A program made the position numbers and the translations under genes. Shown here one piece after another: positions 8,567 to 17,512 of a DNA stretch of 64,000 nucleotides. The DNA is from Kangiella marina (GTDB lineage: Bacteria > Pseudomonadota > Gammaproteobacteria > Enterobacterales > Kangiellaceae), in contig NZ_BAABFV010000001.1 of assembly GCF_039541235.1 (NCBI RefSeq), positions 1,302,001-1,366,000 on the forward strand, given 5' to 3'. Within the stretch, counting starts at the first letter, position 1; each line of letters starts with the position of its first letter. The notes below the pieces were generated by a model. It did not search any database. It saw only the letters and a program-made list of their open reading frames with translations, and was not told the DNA's origin.

Positions 8567-11500
8567 CGCGGAATTCTCGCTTCTATAGTGCTACCTTTTC
8601 CAGGCTCAGAATATAATTTTATATCGCCGTTAACACCCTTAACTCTTTCCATCATGCCTAATAAGCCTAAATGCTCGCCATGCTTAATCCGTTCATTGAC
8701 AGCATTAATGTCATACCCATTTCCATCATCAACAATCCGAATACACATCGCTTCATCCTCTACCGACAGACTGATGGTAATCTTTGAGGCATTGGCATGC
8801 CGTAACACATTGCTAATAGCTTCTTGTATCACTCTAAAAACAACAACCCTAATATCGTGGGAGTTACCCGAAACGCCCTTGCTAGCCTTAAGCTCAACCA
8901 CTAAGCCAGTCCGCTCCTCAATAACTTCTAGATAGTACTCTAATGCTGGTACTAGCCCTGCTTCATCCAACAAAGGCGGTCTTAGAGAAAGCGATACATT
9001 TCGTACTTGCTCAATCATCCCATCGACCATGCTTATGCTGCGATCCAAACGTTCCTTGATTAAGGCTTCATCATCAAGCGCTCCGATAACCTGTAAATTA
9101 ATTTTGGTCGCCGTTAGTGTCTGCCCCAGCTCATCATGTAACTCCCGGGAGATATGCTGACGCTCCTCTTCCTTTGCCGTTTCCAATCGATTGGTCAAGT
9201 TGCGTAAGCCTTTAAACGCAATCATCAACTCAGCTTCTTTTTCACGAATATCTTGTAACGCCTTTTCCTTTTGCCGTTGCAACGCCATCAACTCTTTATT
9301 TCGAGCCTTTAATTTACTGAGTCGCAAACGGTGCAAACTGATAATCAGTGTTGCCAGAATGATTAAGACCAATAGCTTAAACCAATTTTCCATCCAAAAT
9401 GGTGGTACCACTTCTATATCGATGGATTCTGTCTCGCCCCACACACCAAACACATCCTGTCCACGGATAGCCAGTTGATAGTTATCCGGAGCAAGGTTAT
9501 AAAAAGTCACTTCGCGTCGCCCACCTAAATCTATCCAAGGTTCTTCTTCACTCATACGATACTGATATCGGTGCGGCTTTTCTGAATAATCTAGCACTGC
9601 AAACTCGACTGAAAATACATCCCCGTAATCCATCGTGTGATACTGGGCTACCTGATTCAATTGCTTTTCTTTTGAAACAGTACGTAATTTTTCAATCCCG
9701 GTAATCTTTACTGTTGGTTCCGGCGCAGTGATGAAAGGCGTTGCTTTTGGAATCACTAAGACTCCGCCAATCCCTCCAAAGTACAAATTCTTTTCATCCT
9801 CTGAAGTCGTTGTTCTATTAAAGTGTGTTATTAACAGACCAGATTCTGCTTTGTAATTTCTGATATTCCCATTTTTTGGATTTAACTGACTTATCCCTTC
9901 TCTGCTGGCCAGCCACAATACTCCGTTATCATCCTGCTGGATGCTGGTGACGACATTGGTTGACAAACCATCCGCCTCTCCCCAAGCTCTAAACTGAATC
10001 GTACTTTGATCGACCAGCTGATACACACCTGCACCATTGGTCGCGACCCAAACTTCACCGTTATGCGTTTGATGCACATGGGTTATATTGTCGCTTAACA
10101 AACCATGCCTAGATTGATTATGCATACCTAATCGCTGGCAACTCCAAGGCGTGATTCTGCACCGGTTGAGCCCTGACGATCGCGTACCCACCCAAAGTGT
10201 ATTATCATCGCTTTGAAGTATCGTTGTTATGTAGTAGCCGCTGAGAGAGCTTGGATCGTTAGCCTTATTTTTAAAAGATTTAAATTCATCATCTTCATGA
10301 TTTTTCCAGTACAAACCGTCGGTGCCGGTACCCACCCAGACGCCTTCATTGGTTGCGACTAAACTGTTGATGTATCCGTTGCCAATCGACTTTTCATCAT
10401 CAATAGAGTGCTGATAATATGTTCCTTGGCCATCTTTTATCTGCCATAAACCGGTAGAAGTTCCCGCATATGTCCAATCACCATATTGCGTGATTGCCAA
10501 GACCCCCTCAGTTTTAAAGAGTTCGTTAGTTGCTAACTGCTCGGAAACGGCTCCCGTGTTGACATCAAGTCGCTGCGCTCCGCCACCGAAGGTTCCGACT
10601 AGCTGCTCAGTATTATCTTGATACAGTGCTGTCACATTGCGATTATCTAATCTATAACCATCACCGCCATTGCCTAGTACTCTAAAAGGGAGCTGCCCGA
10701 GGCGTGCCACATAAACTCCACCACCCCAAGTTCCTACGAATAGTTTTTTGTTGTAATAGTGCAAGGCTAATACGGGTAATGCAGGTAACTGGCCAGCACT
10801 GCCGAGTGGGTTTGAATTAAAGGGTTCGTAGCGATTATTCGCTTTATCGTAACGCAATATTCCTCGTTCAATGGTTCCAACCAACAGCTGGTTGTCATCC
10901 GTTGTCGCCAGTGTTACCACTCCCGGACGAATCTCACCGGCCTCAATGTCTACGGTTTGTACTTCTCGGGTTTGAGGGTTGTACTGAATAAGGCCCCGGC
11001 GTGTTCCTAAATAAAACCCGCCATTAGCTGCCTCTTTTATCGCAAAGACCTCATCATGAAAACTATCACCGGTTATCTCGCTAATCCTGTGACGAATAAA
11101 CCGGTCTTCACCTTTCACTTTTTTGTTTATGCCACCTCCGACGGTGGTCACCCATAAGTCATCGTTATCATCAATATAGAGGTTATAGATATAATCATGG
11201 CTGATGCTGTTTGGGTTATCTTTTTCGAAGTAATACCGTTTAAAAGTATTTGTAGCGCTGTCTAGGTAATTTAAACCAATATCGGTACCAACCCAGTAAT
11301 TGCCCTCTGCGGTTTCGATGATGTCGTAAACGCTGTCATTACTGATGGTTGTGTGATCGCTGGCATCGTGCCGGTAACGGGTGAATTTTTTAGAGCTGGG
11401 ATCGTATCGATTTAAACCCGCGGTATTGGTGGATACCCAAATGTTTCCTTCGCTATCTTCATAAAGATTCCGGATATCCGTATCACTGATGGTTTTTTCG

Positions 11501-11613
11501 TTATTAATCTCGGGCTTGAAGTGAGTTGCGGTATAGCCATCATAGCGAAACAAACCTTCTCTGGAACCAACCCACAAAAACCCTTGTCTATCCACGGTCA
11601 AACTCGAGACCAC
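8563..11613 (-). CDS. Membrane sensor histidine kinase with periplasmic beta-propeller (Reg_prop and Y_Y_Y domains)
   Basis: From the N-terminus there are about a dozen Reg_prop repeats of the kind DRQGFLWVGSREGLFRYDG and EDSEGNIWVSTNTAGLNRYD, a Y_Y_Y domain near 670-735 (YRYQYRMSEEEPWIDLG...), a transmembrane helix near 745-765, a coiled coil, a HisKA_3 box HISRELHDELGQTLTATKIN and an HATPase domain with DDGNGYD. Such kinases pair with NarL-type regulators, as here. The coordinates use a GTG at 11613, but this cuts the first propeller repeat and leaves no export signal. The same frame stays open to 11793 and encodes a signal-peptide-like segment (IKSIICVALTLAQVGFNLLHA) with no ATG, GTG or TTG. 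True initiation may be at an AUC near 11733, or a frameshift or sequencing error may hide the start. Confidence 0.9.
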   Translation of the reverse strand: MVSSLTVDRQGFLWVGSREGLFRYDGYTATHFKPEINNEKTISDTDIRNLYEDSEGNIWVSTNTAGLNRYDPSSKKFTRYRHDASDHTTISNDSVYDIIETAEGNYWVGTDIGLNYLDSATNTFKRYYFEKDNPNSISHDYIYNLYIDDNDDLWVTTVGGGINKKVKGEDRFIRHRISEITGDSFHDEVFAIKEAANGGFYLGTRRGLIQYNPQTREVQTVDIEAGEIRPGVVTLATTDDNQLLVGTIERGILRYDKANNRYEPFNSNPLGSAGQLPALPVLALHYYNKKLFVGTWGGGVYVARLGQLPFRVLGNGGDGYRLDNRNVTALYQDNTEQLVGTFGGGAQRLDVNTGAVSEQLATNELFKTEGVLAITQYGDWTYAGTSTGLWQIKDGQGTYYQHSIDDEKSIGNGYINSLVATNEGVWVGTGTDGLYWKNHEDDEFKSFKNKANDPSSLSGYYITTILQSDDNTLWVGTRSSGLNRCRITPWSCQRLGMHNQSRHGLLSDNITHVHQTHNGEVWVATNGAGVYQLVDQSTIQFRAWGEADGLSTNVVTSIQQDDNGVLWLASREGISQLNPKNGNIRNYKAESGLLITHFNRTTTSEDEKNLYFGGIGGVLVIPKATPFITAPEPTVKITGIEKLRTVSKEKQLNQVAQYHTMDYGDVFSVEFAVLDYSEKPHRYQYRMSEEEPWIDLGGRREVTFYNLAPDNYQLAIRGQDVFGVWGETESIDIEVVPPFWMENWFKLLVLIILATLIISLHRLRLSKLKARNKELMALQRQKEKALQDIREKEAELMIAFKGLRNLTNRLETAKEEERQHISRELHDELGQTLTATKINLQVIGALDDEALIKERLDRSISMVDGMIEQVRNVSLSLRPPLLDEAGLVPALEYYLEVIEERTGLVVELKASKGVSGNSHDIRVVVFRVIQEAISNVLRHANASKITISLSVEDEAMCIRIVDDGNGYDINAVNERIKHGEHLGLLGMMERVKGVNGDIKLYSEPGKGSTIEARIPR

Positions 11614-11788
11614 TTCAGCCTCAAGCCCTCGTCCCTGTCCTAAAGGCTGATATACAATCTCTGCATGCAGTAGATTAAAGCCTACTTGAGCTAAGGTTAA
11701 GGCAACACATATTATAGATTTGATGATATTGATAGACGTTTCTCGATAAAGGCCTTTATTTGAATATAAGTGAAGTGGTTCATAAAGG

Positions 11789-12505
11789 TCAATCTAAGAA
11801 GTTTTTGAATGCCTCTATCTGGCGATAGTCAATGTGTAAATGTTGGCAGTCAGCGTTGATACTACTTTGGATATCTGTTGCATGACTATCACCAATATGA
11901 AGCAACTCTTGTGGCGTGATGTTTTTTAACTCACACACTTTATGCAGCATGTCTGCTGATGGCTTAGCGCGTCCATCAATACCCGCAATAAAATGCTTTT
12001 CAAAATAGTCCATCAACCCTAACCAGTATAAATTAGAATTGCCATTACTCACCGCGAATAGGCTGTAACGCTGCTTCAGTGTTTCTAAGAGCTGATAAGT
12101 CATCGCTGGGATTTGGATCTGATTGCGCCAATAGTAAAACACGCCAAACGCCTGGTTAACTAAGTTTAAGTCACCAGCGGTTTCTAATAACATATGTTCA
12201 ATGACAGCTTTACGTAAGGTCGTCATATTCTCAAAATGTGGTACATCTTGAGCGATTAATTGTTCTGATACTCGGTGCATTGCTTCTTTAGAATAATGCT
12301 CTGAAAATACGGTATGGTTTCGACATAAAAAATCATACAACTCAGACTCACACTTTTCTATAACGCCTGAGTTATCCCACAAGGTATCATCGAGATCAAA
12401 GCTGACCACTTTAACTTTTGCCCAATCTATGGCTCTTAATTGTTCTTGAATGTCTTGCACAATTTTAATCTTTTTTCTTTTTCGCTCTTGGGTGGGCCGC
12501 GTCAT
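11789..12505 (-). CDS. yigB: HAD-superfamily hydrolase, YigB-like
   Basis: A HAD phosphatase with motif [14 protein letters not shown], motif II VSNGNS, a Lys in GRAKPSADM and motif [11 protein letters not shown]. YigB in E. coli is an FMN/sugar-phosphate phosphatase encoded directly after xerC, and the same order is found here. The ATG start at 12505 overlaps xerC by 41 bases. A GTG at 12458-12460, four bases after the xerC stop, would give an N-terminus closer to the family length and is a good alternative. The physiological substrate cannot be read from the sequence. Confidence 0.85.
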   Translation of the reverse strand: MTRPTQERKRKKIKIVQDIQEQLRAIDWAKVKVVSFDLDDTLWDNSGVIEKCESELYDFLCRNHTVFSEHYSKEAMHRVSEQLIAQDVPHFENMTTLRKAVIEHMLLETAGDLNLVNQAFGVFYYWRNQIQIPAMTYQLLETLKQRYSLFAVSNGNSNLYWLGLMDYFEKHFIAGIDGRAKPSADMLHKVCELKNITPQELLHIGDSHATDIQSSINADCQHLHIDYRQIEAFKNFLD

Positions 12506-13361
12506 AGGTTTTCGCGAGATGTTGAAAATCTAAGTGGGTATAGATTTGCGTCGTCGCGATACTGGCGTGACCGAGTAACTCTTGTACAGCACGCAAGTCA
12601 CTCGACGACTCTAAAACATGAGTGGCACAAGAGTGGCGCAATTTGTGAGGATGCAAGACATCGGTTAAACCTTGACGCTTGCCCCAATAATTTAAACGCT
12701 GTTGAATAGCTCGGTTGCCTAAACGCTGGCCTCGGCTACTCAAAAATAACGCTTTCTCCTTGTGGTCTTTTAAAAATACCACACGGCTTTTGATCCATTT
12801 TTTTAATAATTTAGAAGCAGCATTGCCGAACGGCACTTCACGAATTTTTCGACCTTTACCTAACACTCGAAGCGTTTGGTCGCTGAAACTAATTGAATCT
12901 AGATCCATAGACGACAATTCTGTCAAACGAATTCCCGCTGAATATAACAGTTCGATCATTGCTTTATCACGGATTTCTATCGGCTCTTTTTCAGGCAGAC
13001 TATCAATAAAATGATTGAGACTATCAACGTCAATATTTTTCGGAAGGCGCTTCGCTTTTTTCGGGCCTCGTAAACCTATCGCTGGGTTCGTTTTTATTGT
13101 TTTTTGCGCGACCAAGTAATCCAAAAAACCACGCAGCGAAGATAGCTTTAATCCTATGGTCGCAGCAGAAGCTCCGTTTCGATGATGATGCGCCATCCAC
13201 AGTCGAATATCTTGACTGGAGACGGTCTGCCAATCAGAAACTCTTTCTTGGATATAGTTCGTGAAGTCTAAAATCTGGCGCTGGTAATTCGAAACCGTAT
13301 GCTCCGAGTATTGCTTCTGATGCAATAGTCGGTCGCAATACTCTTTCACCACTTTTTTCAT
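12465..13361 (-). CDS. xerC: Site-specific tyrosine recombinase XerC
   Basis: XerC acts with XerD at the chromosomal dif site to resolve chromosome dimers. The 298-residue protein has the N-terminal SAM-like core-binding domain (about 1-90) and the catalytic domain with all six active residues: Arg145 (GIRLTEL), Lys169, His239 and Arg242 (HPHKLRHS), His265 (LLGHASI) and the nucleophile Tyr274 (TQIYTHLDF). Its position between DUF484/dapF and yigB is the conserved XerC setting and separates it from XerD or an integrase. Confidence 0.97.
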   Translation of the reverse strand: MKKVVKEYCDRLLHQKQYSEHTVSNYQRQILDFTNYIQERVSDWQTVSSQDIRLWMAHHHRNGASAATIGLKLSSLRGFLDYLVAQKTIKTNPAIGLRGPKKAKRLPKNIDVDSLNHFIDSLPEKEPIEIRDKAMIELLYSAGIRLTELSSMDLDSISFSDQTLRVLGKGRKIREVPFGNAASKLLKKWIKSRVVFLKDHKEKALFLSSRGQRLGNRAIQQRLNYWGKRQGLTDVLHPHKLRHSCATHVLESSSDLRAVQELLGHASIATTQIYTHLDFQHLAKTYDAAHPRAKKKKD

Positions 13362-13377
13362 GGGGGTTATGCTTAGC

Positions 13378-14040
13378 CTACTTGGTTAAGCAGGCTTCCG
13401 CTACATCTCCAATGAAGCGCAAGAACAAGGTCCCCATATCCGCCGTGAACAACTCGACGTTATGGCTACCTAACGCAATAATCCCGACTTCTGCACCCTC
13501 GCCTAGAGGAATCAGCGCATAAGACTCTAGCGGTTTATCGCTTTCAAAAAGTTGTGCGATGCTTTCGGTGACTCGCCCACAGACTGGGTCGTCTTGAATA
13601 AATTGTTGGTCGGTAAATTTTCTCAGTGTATCAATATCTGAGGCCTGTACTTTTTCCAGGTTGTCTTTATTGTTGCAAAGCCAGACTTGGCAGTCATCAA
13701 TATCAAAATAATCGTGCATTTGTTCGATCAAAATATCGATAACCTGCTGCTTGCTTTCTGCTCGAATCACATTGACCGCCAGCTCCGAACACTTGACTAA
13801 AAGCTCACTGTTCACATGAGCATTGTCCATCATTTCGTTTAGGCGACTTTGCATGGTTTCTGTTCGTTGTCGCAAATTCAAAATTTGACGCTCAACTAAA
13901 GATACCGAACCATAAACCCGGTGGTTAATTTTCAATTCTTCCAAGAGCTGCGGATGGCGCTCAAAAAACTCCGGATTTTTTTCCAAGTAATTTGCAATCT
14001 TTCCTTCCACTCGTATTAAGTCTTCAGCAGCTTTGCCCAT
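13378..14040 (-). CDS. DUF484 family protein (YigA-like)
   Basis: A 220-residue cytoplasmic protein whose start ([22 protein letters not shown]) is the typical DUF484 beginning. A coiled coil ([19 protein letters not shown]) follows, then a GAF-like domain to the C-terminus ([19 protein letters not shown]). It lies between dapF and xerC in the same orientation, as in enteric bacteria and Pseudomonas. Its molecular role is unknown. Confidence 0.92.
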   Translation of the reverse strand: MGKAAEDLIRVEGKIANYLEKNPEFFERHPQLLEELKINHRVYGSVSLVERQILNLRQRTETMQSRLNEMMDNAHVNSELLVKCSELAVNVIRAESKQQVIDILIEQMHDYFDIDDCQVWLCNNKDNLEKVQASDIDTLRKFTDQQFIQDDPVCGRVTESIAQLFESDKPLESYALIPLGEGAEVGIIALGSHNVELFTADMGTLFLRFIGDVAEACLTK

Positions 14041-14094
14041 CTTTCTCTCTCATTCACTTCTTAACGACATTCATTGTTAAAAACAATGCCTGGA

Positions 14095-14925
14095 TTAAAC
14101 ATCAATTTGACCTTCAAAAACCACCTTAGCTGGGCCGGTCATATACACTTGATGCCCTTTACCTGCCCATCGGATCCATAAACTTCCACCCGGCAATGTC
14201 ACTTTTACTTTTTCATCAAGTAGATTTTGCAAGCGACCAGCAACCACTGCAGCACACGCGCCGGTACCACAAGCCAACGTCTCGCCGACTCCACGTTCGA
14301 ACACCCTTAGTTTGATTTCATTCGTTTGAACCACTTGCATAAATCCCACGTTTGCTTGCGCTGGGAAATAACTGTGATTACTGAGAATAGGCCCGACTTT
14401 TTCCACCGGTGCCACATCCACATCTTCGACCTGTAACACACAATGTGGGTTTCCCATCGATACTGCGCCTACTTTATAACGAATGCCCTCAGCGTCGATC
14501 ATATAGCTATCCGCTTGCTCAGCAAAACGTAAAGGGACTTTCTCAGGCTCTAGTCGAGGCTTGCCCATATTAATGGTAATCAAACCATTATCTTCGAGCA
14601 CCGTACTCATGGTCGCCGTATTGGTCGATAACCTCAACTCACGCTTCCAGGTTAATCCTTTTTGACGGACATATTTAGCAACTGCTCGCGCTCCATTGCC
14701 ACAATGTCCCGCCTCACTGCCGTCCGCATTGAAAATTCTAAAGTGAAAATCTGCTTCGGGATGCTGCGGTGCTTCAATCATCAACAGCTGATCAAAACCA
14801 ATACCAAAGTTGCGATGCGCTAATTGATTGATCTGACCTTGATTCAAATACACTGGCTGTGAAATCGCATCCACCACCATAAAATCATTACCGATACCTT
14901 GCATTTTGGTAAAAGGGACTATCAT
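14095..14925 (-). CDS. dapF: Diaminopimelate epimerase
   Basis: DapF converts LL- to meso-diaminopimelate, a precursor of lysine and peptidoglycan. The 276-residue protein has the two catalytic cysteines in their usual contexts: Cys75 in GHCGNGARA and Cys219 in LACGTGACAA. The N-terminus FTKMQGIGNDFMVVD is standard. Its ATG overlaps the stop of lptM by four bases, so the two form one operon that continues into DUF484, xerC and yigB. Confidence 0.97.
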   Translation of the reverse strand: MIVPFTKMQGIGNDFMVVDAISQPVYLNQGQINQLAHRNFGIGFDQLLMIEAPQHPEADFHFRIFNADGSEAGHCGNGARAVAKYVRQKGLTWKRELRLSTNTATMSTVLEDNGLITINMGKPRLEPEKVPLRFAEQADSYMIDAEGIRYKVGAVSMGNPHCVLQVEDVDVAPVEKVGPILSNHSYFPAQANVGFMQVVQTNEIKLRVFERGVGETLACGTGACAAVVAGRLQNLLDEKVKVTLPGGSLWIRWAGKGHQVYMTGPAKVVFEGQIDV

Positions 14926-15104
14926 GGAGCCTCCTTTTGATGCTCGTCTTGATTCACTTCATCAGGTTCAGGTTTTTGATTTTCTGAGCTTTTTTCAGGC
15001 TCTTCCTCAGGCATATACAAAGGTCCTTTCTGCCCACAAGCGGCCAAGATCAATACGGTCAAGCTCGCTAATCCCAGCAGCCGTACACGTTTCATCGTCA
15101 TCAT
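14922..15104 (-). CDS. lptM: LPS-assembly lipoprotein LptM (YifL)
   Basis: A very small lipoprotein of about 60 residues. The start MMTMKRVRLLGLASLTVLI leads into lipobox LAAC, immediately followed by GQKGPLYMP, the signature CGxKGPLY of LptM/YifL. In E. coli LptM binds the LptDE translocon and helps LptD disulfide maturation. The remainder is an acidic, Glu/Pro-rich tail. The ATG at 15104 (or 15095) is preferred to an upstream extension starting at 15224, which would bury the signal peptide. It overlaps dapF by four bases. Confidence 0.88.
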   Translation of the reverse strand: MMTMKRVRLLGLASLTVLILAACGQKGPLYMPEEEPEKSSENQKPEPDEVNQDEHQKEAP

Positions 15105-15227
15105 TATCTTTTTTCTCGGAAAATATGTCTTATCTTGCAATAGCTTGGTTTTGACTGCAAGCAAGATTGCAATCAACCTCACATCTGGCACAATATTCAG
15201 CCAATTAAGACGCAATAGGTTCATTTT

Positions 15228-15563
15228 ATGAGTACGCTGACTGAATCTGAATTTAACGACAAGATGGATCAGACCATCATTGCCATCGAAGAGGCTTTAG
15301 ATGAGCTCGACGACTTGGATATCGATTACGAAACCAGTGGCGGCATTTTAACCATCACGCTGGAAAACGGCACTAAAGTTATTATTAACCGTCAGACGCC
15401 ACTGAAGCAGCTATGGTTAGCCGCCAAAGATGGTGGTTATCATTTAGACTGGAAAGACCAACAGTGGCAGACCGATAAAGAACAAGAGCCGCTTGAAATC
15501 TTATTAAACCGAGTCTTAAGTCAGCAGTCAGGCGAAACGGTTGAACTTTCGCTCGACCTATAA
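15228..15563 (+). CDS. cyaY: Frataxin-like iron donor CyaY
   Basis: The 111-residue protein has the acidic first helix of frataxins (MDQTIIAIEEALDELDDLD), the beta-sheet core GGILTITLENGTKVIINRQTP and the conserved KQLWLAAKDGGYHLDW. CyaY binds iron and modulates IscS-dependent iron-sulfur cluster assembly. It is divergent from the lptM-dapF operon, the same arrangement as in E. coli. Confidence 0.96.
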   Translation: MSTLTESEFNDKMDQTIIAIEEALDELDDLDIDYETSGGILTITLENGTKVIINRQTPLKQLWLAAKDGGYHLDWKDQQWQTDKEQEPLEILLNRVLSQQSGETVELSLDL

Positions 15564-15593
15564 CCGTATCAATTAAAGATTTTTAGGATATTT

Positions 15594-16271
15594 ATGAGCC
15601 AATCACACTCAGAATTATTACCTTGCGTCACAGTAAACCCTTCAGCAGAACACAAAGCTACCGTTATCTGGCTACACGGCCTTGGCGCTGATGGGCATGA
15701 CTTTGAACCGATTGTTCCTGAGCTTCAACTGCCAGCAGAGCTTGGTGTGAAATTTCTGTTCCCACATGCCCCAGTGATGCCAGTCACCATCAACGGCGGC
15801 TATGAAATGCGCGCTTGGTACGATATTCGCGATGCTGACTTAGCTAACCGAGAAGATAAAGAAGGGGTGCGCCAGTCTGCAAACTTGGTCGAAAAGCTTA
15901 TAGATGCCGAAATTCATGTCGGTATTCCAAGCGATAAGATCGTGTTGGCTGGCTTTTCGCAAGGTGGGGCAATTGCATTACATCTAGCGACTCGTATCAG
16001 CCATCAGCTGGCTGGCATTGTTGCCTTATCAACCTACCTCACTATGCCCGAAAGCCTCGTTGATGAGCAGTCCAAAGCGAATAACACAACGCCTATCTTC
16101 ATGGCTCACGGCTCTCAAGACCCCGTTGTACCAATGCAGCGCGGTCAATACAGTGCCAAAGTACTGCAAGAGAATGGTTTTGACGTTCGCTGGCAAGATT
16201 ACCCGATGGCCCACGCGGTTTGCTTAGAAGAGATACAAGCTTTGGGGAGCTTCTTAAAAACTATACTTTAA
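15594..16271 (+). CDS. Carboxylesterase/acyl-protein thioesterase-like alpha/beta hydrolase
   Basis: A 225-residue serine hydrolase of the phospholipase/carboxylesterase (abhydrolase_2) family. It shows the oxyanion segment VIWLHGLGADGHDF, the nucleophile elbow AGFSQGGAIAL (Ser near residue 120), the acid in GSQDPVVP and the catalytic His in YPMAHAVCLEE. Pseudomonas homologues hydrolyse short-chain esters. It follows cyaY by 30 bases on the same strand. The natural substrate is unknown. Confidence 0.92.
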   Translation: MSQSHSELLPCVTVNPSAEHKATVIWLHGLGADGHDFEPIVPELQLPAELGVKFLFPHAPVMPVTINGGYEMRAWYDIRDADLANREDKEGVRQSANLVEKLIDAEIHVGIPSDKIVLAGFSQGGAIALHLATRISHQLAGIVALSTYLTMPESLVDEQSKANNTTPIFMAHGSQDPVVPMQRGQYSAKVLQENGFDVRWQDYPMAHAVCLEEIQALGSFLKTIL

Positions 16272-16284
16272 GGGTTTCGGTTTG

Positions 16285-16309
16285 CCGTGATCATGCCTTA
16301 TGATCACGG
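16285..16309. terminator. Perfect 10 bp hairpin between two convergent genes
   Basis: CCGTGATCAT at 16285-16294 and its exact complement at 16300-16309 enclose a five-base loop. The hairpin lies 13 bases after the esterase stop and includes the stop codon of the convergent lipoprotein gene (16304-16306). There is no T run on either side, so it is terminator-like but may act only as an mRNA 3' stabiliser. Confidence 0.5.
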
Positions 16310-16831
16310 TGCAGCAAACTTGCAGCTGGATTCAACCTCATAACCCAGATAATAATACTCTTGCCAGAACGGCTTTTGCTCGCCAGTCTTATCATCCCAT
16401 GCATAAAAGTTCATACCTTCTGAAGTAGTACAGTAACTGAATTTATCCGACATCCCATTATCGTTAACATCTAGCCCCTGGGTGATATTTTTTTCAGTTG
16501 TTACGACTACAACACCGAGGTTTTCTTCCTTTAGATCCAGGCCACTGACAGATCTTACTTGGTAGAACACATAACCCTCAGCGAGATTAGCTTGCCCTCT
16601 ATCCCCAATCAAAGGTGCGCAAGACTCTTCCGAAGCTTTGCCTCGGGCGATTACTTCCACATAATTTTGGTCGTTGGTTACTAAAAAGATATGGTTATCT
16701 GATTGTAACCCTTCATTAATAGCGACACAGCTACCATGATACCAAGCTAGTTTATATCCACTTTTACCTGCAGAGCGGTCATCCTGACACCCTGTCAAAA
16801 GCACCATTACTATAATAATTACGAATCTCAA
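16304..16831 (-). CDS. Unknown lipoprotein, candidate immunity partner of the adjacent M15 peptidase
   Basis: A 175-residue protein with a short lipoprotein signal (MRFVIIIVMVLLTGC, lipobox LLTGC) and five further Cys residues in the mature part, spaced for disulfides (GSCVAIN, ESCAPLIG, YCTT, SCKF). I recognise no family. It begins three bases after the stop of the M15-type peptidase and is surely co-transcribed with it. A periplasmic lipoprotein placed directly behind a peptidoglycan hydrolase that lacks a signal peptide is the usual layout of an immunity protein. That role is inference from context. Confidence 0.6.
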   Translation of the reverse strand: MRFVIIIVMVLLTGCQDDRSAGKSGYKLAWYHGSCVAINEGLQSDNHIFLVTNDQNYVEVIARGKASEESCAPLIGDRGQANLAEGYVFYQVRSVSGLDLKEENLGVVVVTTEKNITQGLDVNDNGMSDKFSYCTTSEGMNFYAWDDKTGEQKPFWQEYYYLGYEVESSCKFAAP

Positions 16832-16834
16832 ACT

Positions 16835-17407
16835 CTATCTCCCGTTATATGACCAATGCGGCGCATCTGACTTAAGCTTTTTAACACCGTATGACTCGCC
16901 TAATTTATGCAACATGCTATTACCGTTAACATTTTGCATATATGCGATCGTCATTACTGTTCCGTCTTTTTTCTTAACTTTAAGGTTATTTTTCCAATTA
17001 ATGGTCATATCAATGGCTTTTCCTTGGATATGATTGCTCGACAATGACGGAGGAAAAACACTCCTAGGTGGAACAGCTAAGCCAAAACCACGAACCATTT
17101 CTAATGCTCCAGCTTTGCTTTTAGCCGCATCGCCGTGATCCCAATCAATATCTACCCCAACCATACTTTTTGCATCTTGGGGTTTACACTTTCCTTGTGA
17201 TATTTTCCATGACCAATGAAATAAGTAAGCTCTTTTGGGACTACGCTTGGTTGTTGATACTGTGACCGTTGCACCTGCATCCTTTAGCGCTTTTATGAAT
17301 GCATTTATTTTTGGCTGGAATGTTGAATCTAAATCTGAAATTGAATTGCTATTGAGTGCGTTTGAGTTCGCCCAAGTGACCCAATATTTACCACTTTTCG
17401 TTGCCAT
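16835..17407 (-). CDS. M15-type (VanY-like) peptidoglycan peptidase without signal peptide
   Basis: The 190-residue protein has the zinc signature of M15/VanY-type D-Ala-D-Ala peptidases: SSNHIQGKAIDM, with His126 and Asp133 as ligands in an SxHxxGxAxD-like motif, and DAPHWSYNG, with His184 as third ligand and Asp181 as likely catalytic acid. The first ligand motif has Asn125 between Ser124 and His126, as in the family. There is no signal peptide or membrane segment, so the enzyme would need a holin or a contact-dependent secretion system to reach the wall. Candidates are an injected antibacterial effector or a leftover phage endolysin. The lipoprotein gene follows after three bases. Confidence 0.7.
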   Translation of the reverse strand: MATKSGKYWVTWANSNALNSNSISDLDSTFQPKINAFIKALKDAGATVTVSTTKRSPKRAYLFHWSWKISQGKCKPQDAKSMVGVDIDWDHGDAAKSKAGALEMVRGFGLAVPPRSVFPPSLSSNHIQGKAIDMTINWKNNLKVKKKDGTVMTIAYMQNVNGNSMLHKLGESYGVKKLKSDAPHWSYNGR

Positions 17408-17512
17408 GTGCTTCCCTTCACAAATTTTTTTATTTTATACGTTACATTCCCTTAACACTCAACCTTATATTTATCTTAAATTCATAAATGAGACATAATT
17501 CTCGACAAGACC

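Noticed and set aside
12465-13361. XerC as a mobile-element integrase
   Set aside because: Its gene neighbours (dapF, DUF484, yigB) and full-length match mark it as the chromosomal XerC; there is no tRNA or attachment site nearby.
15105-15224. Extended lptM reading frame
   Set aside because: It would place about 40 residues ahead of a perfect lipoprotein signal; LptM proteins are about 60 residues long.
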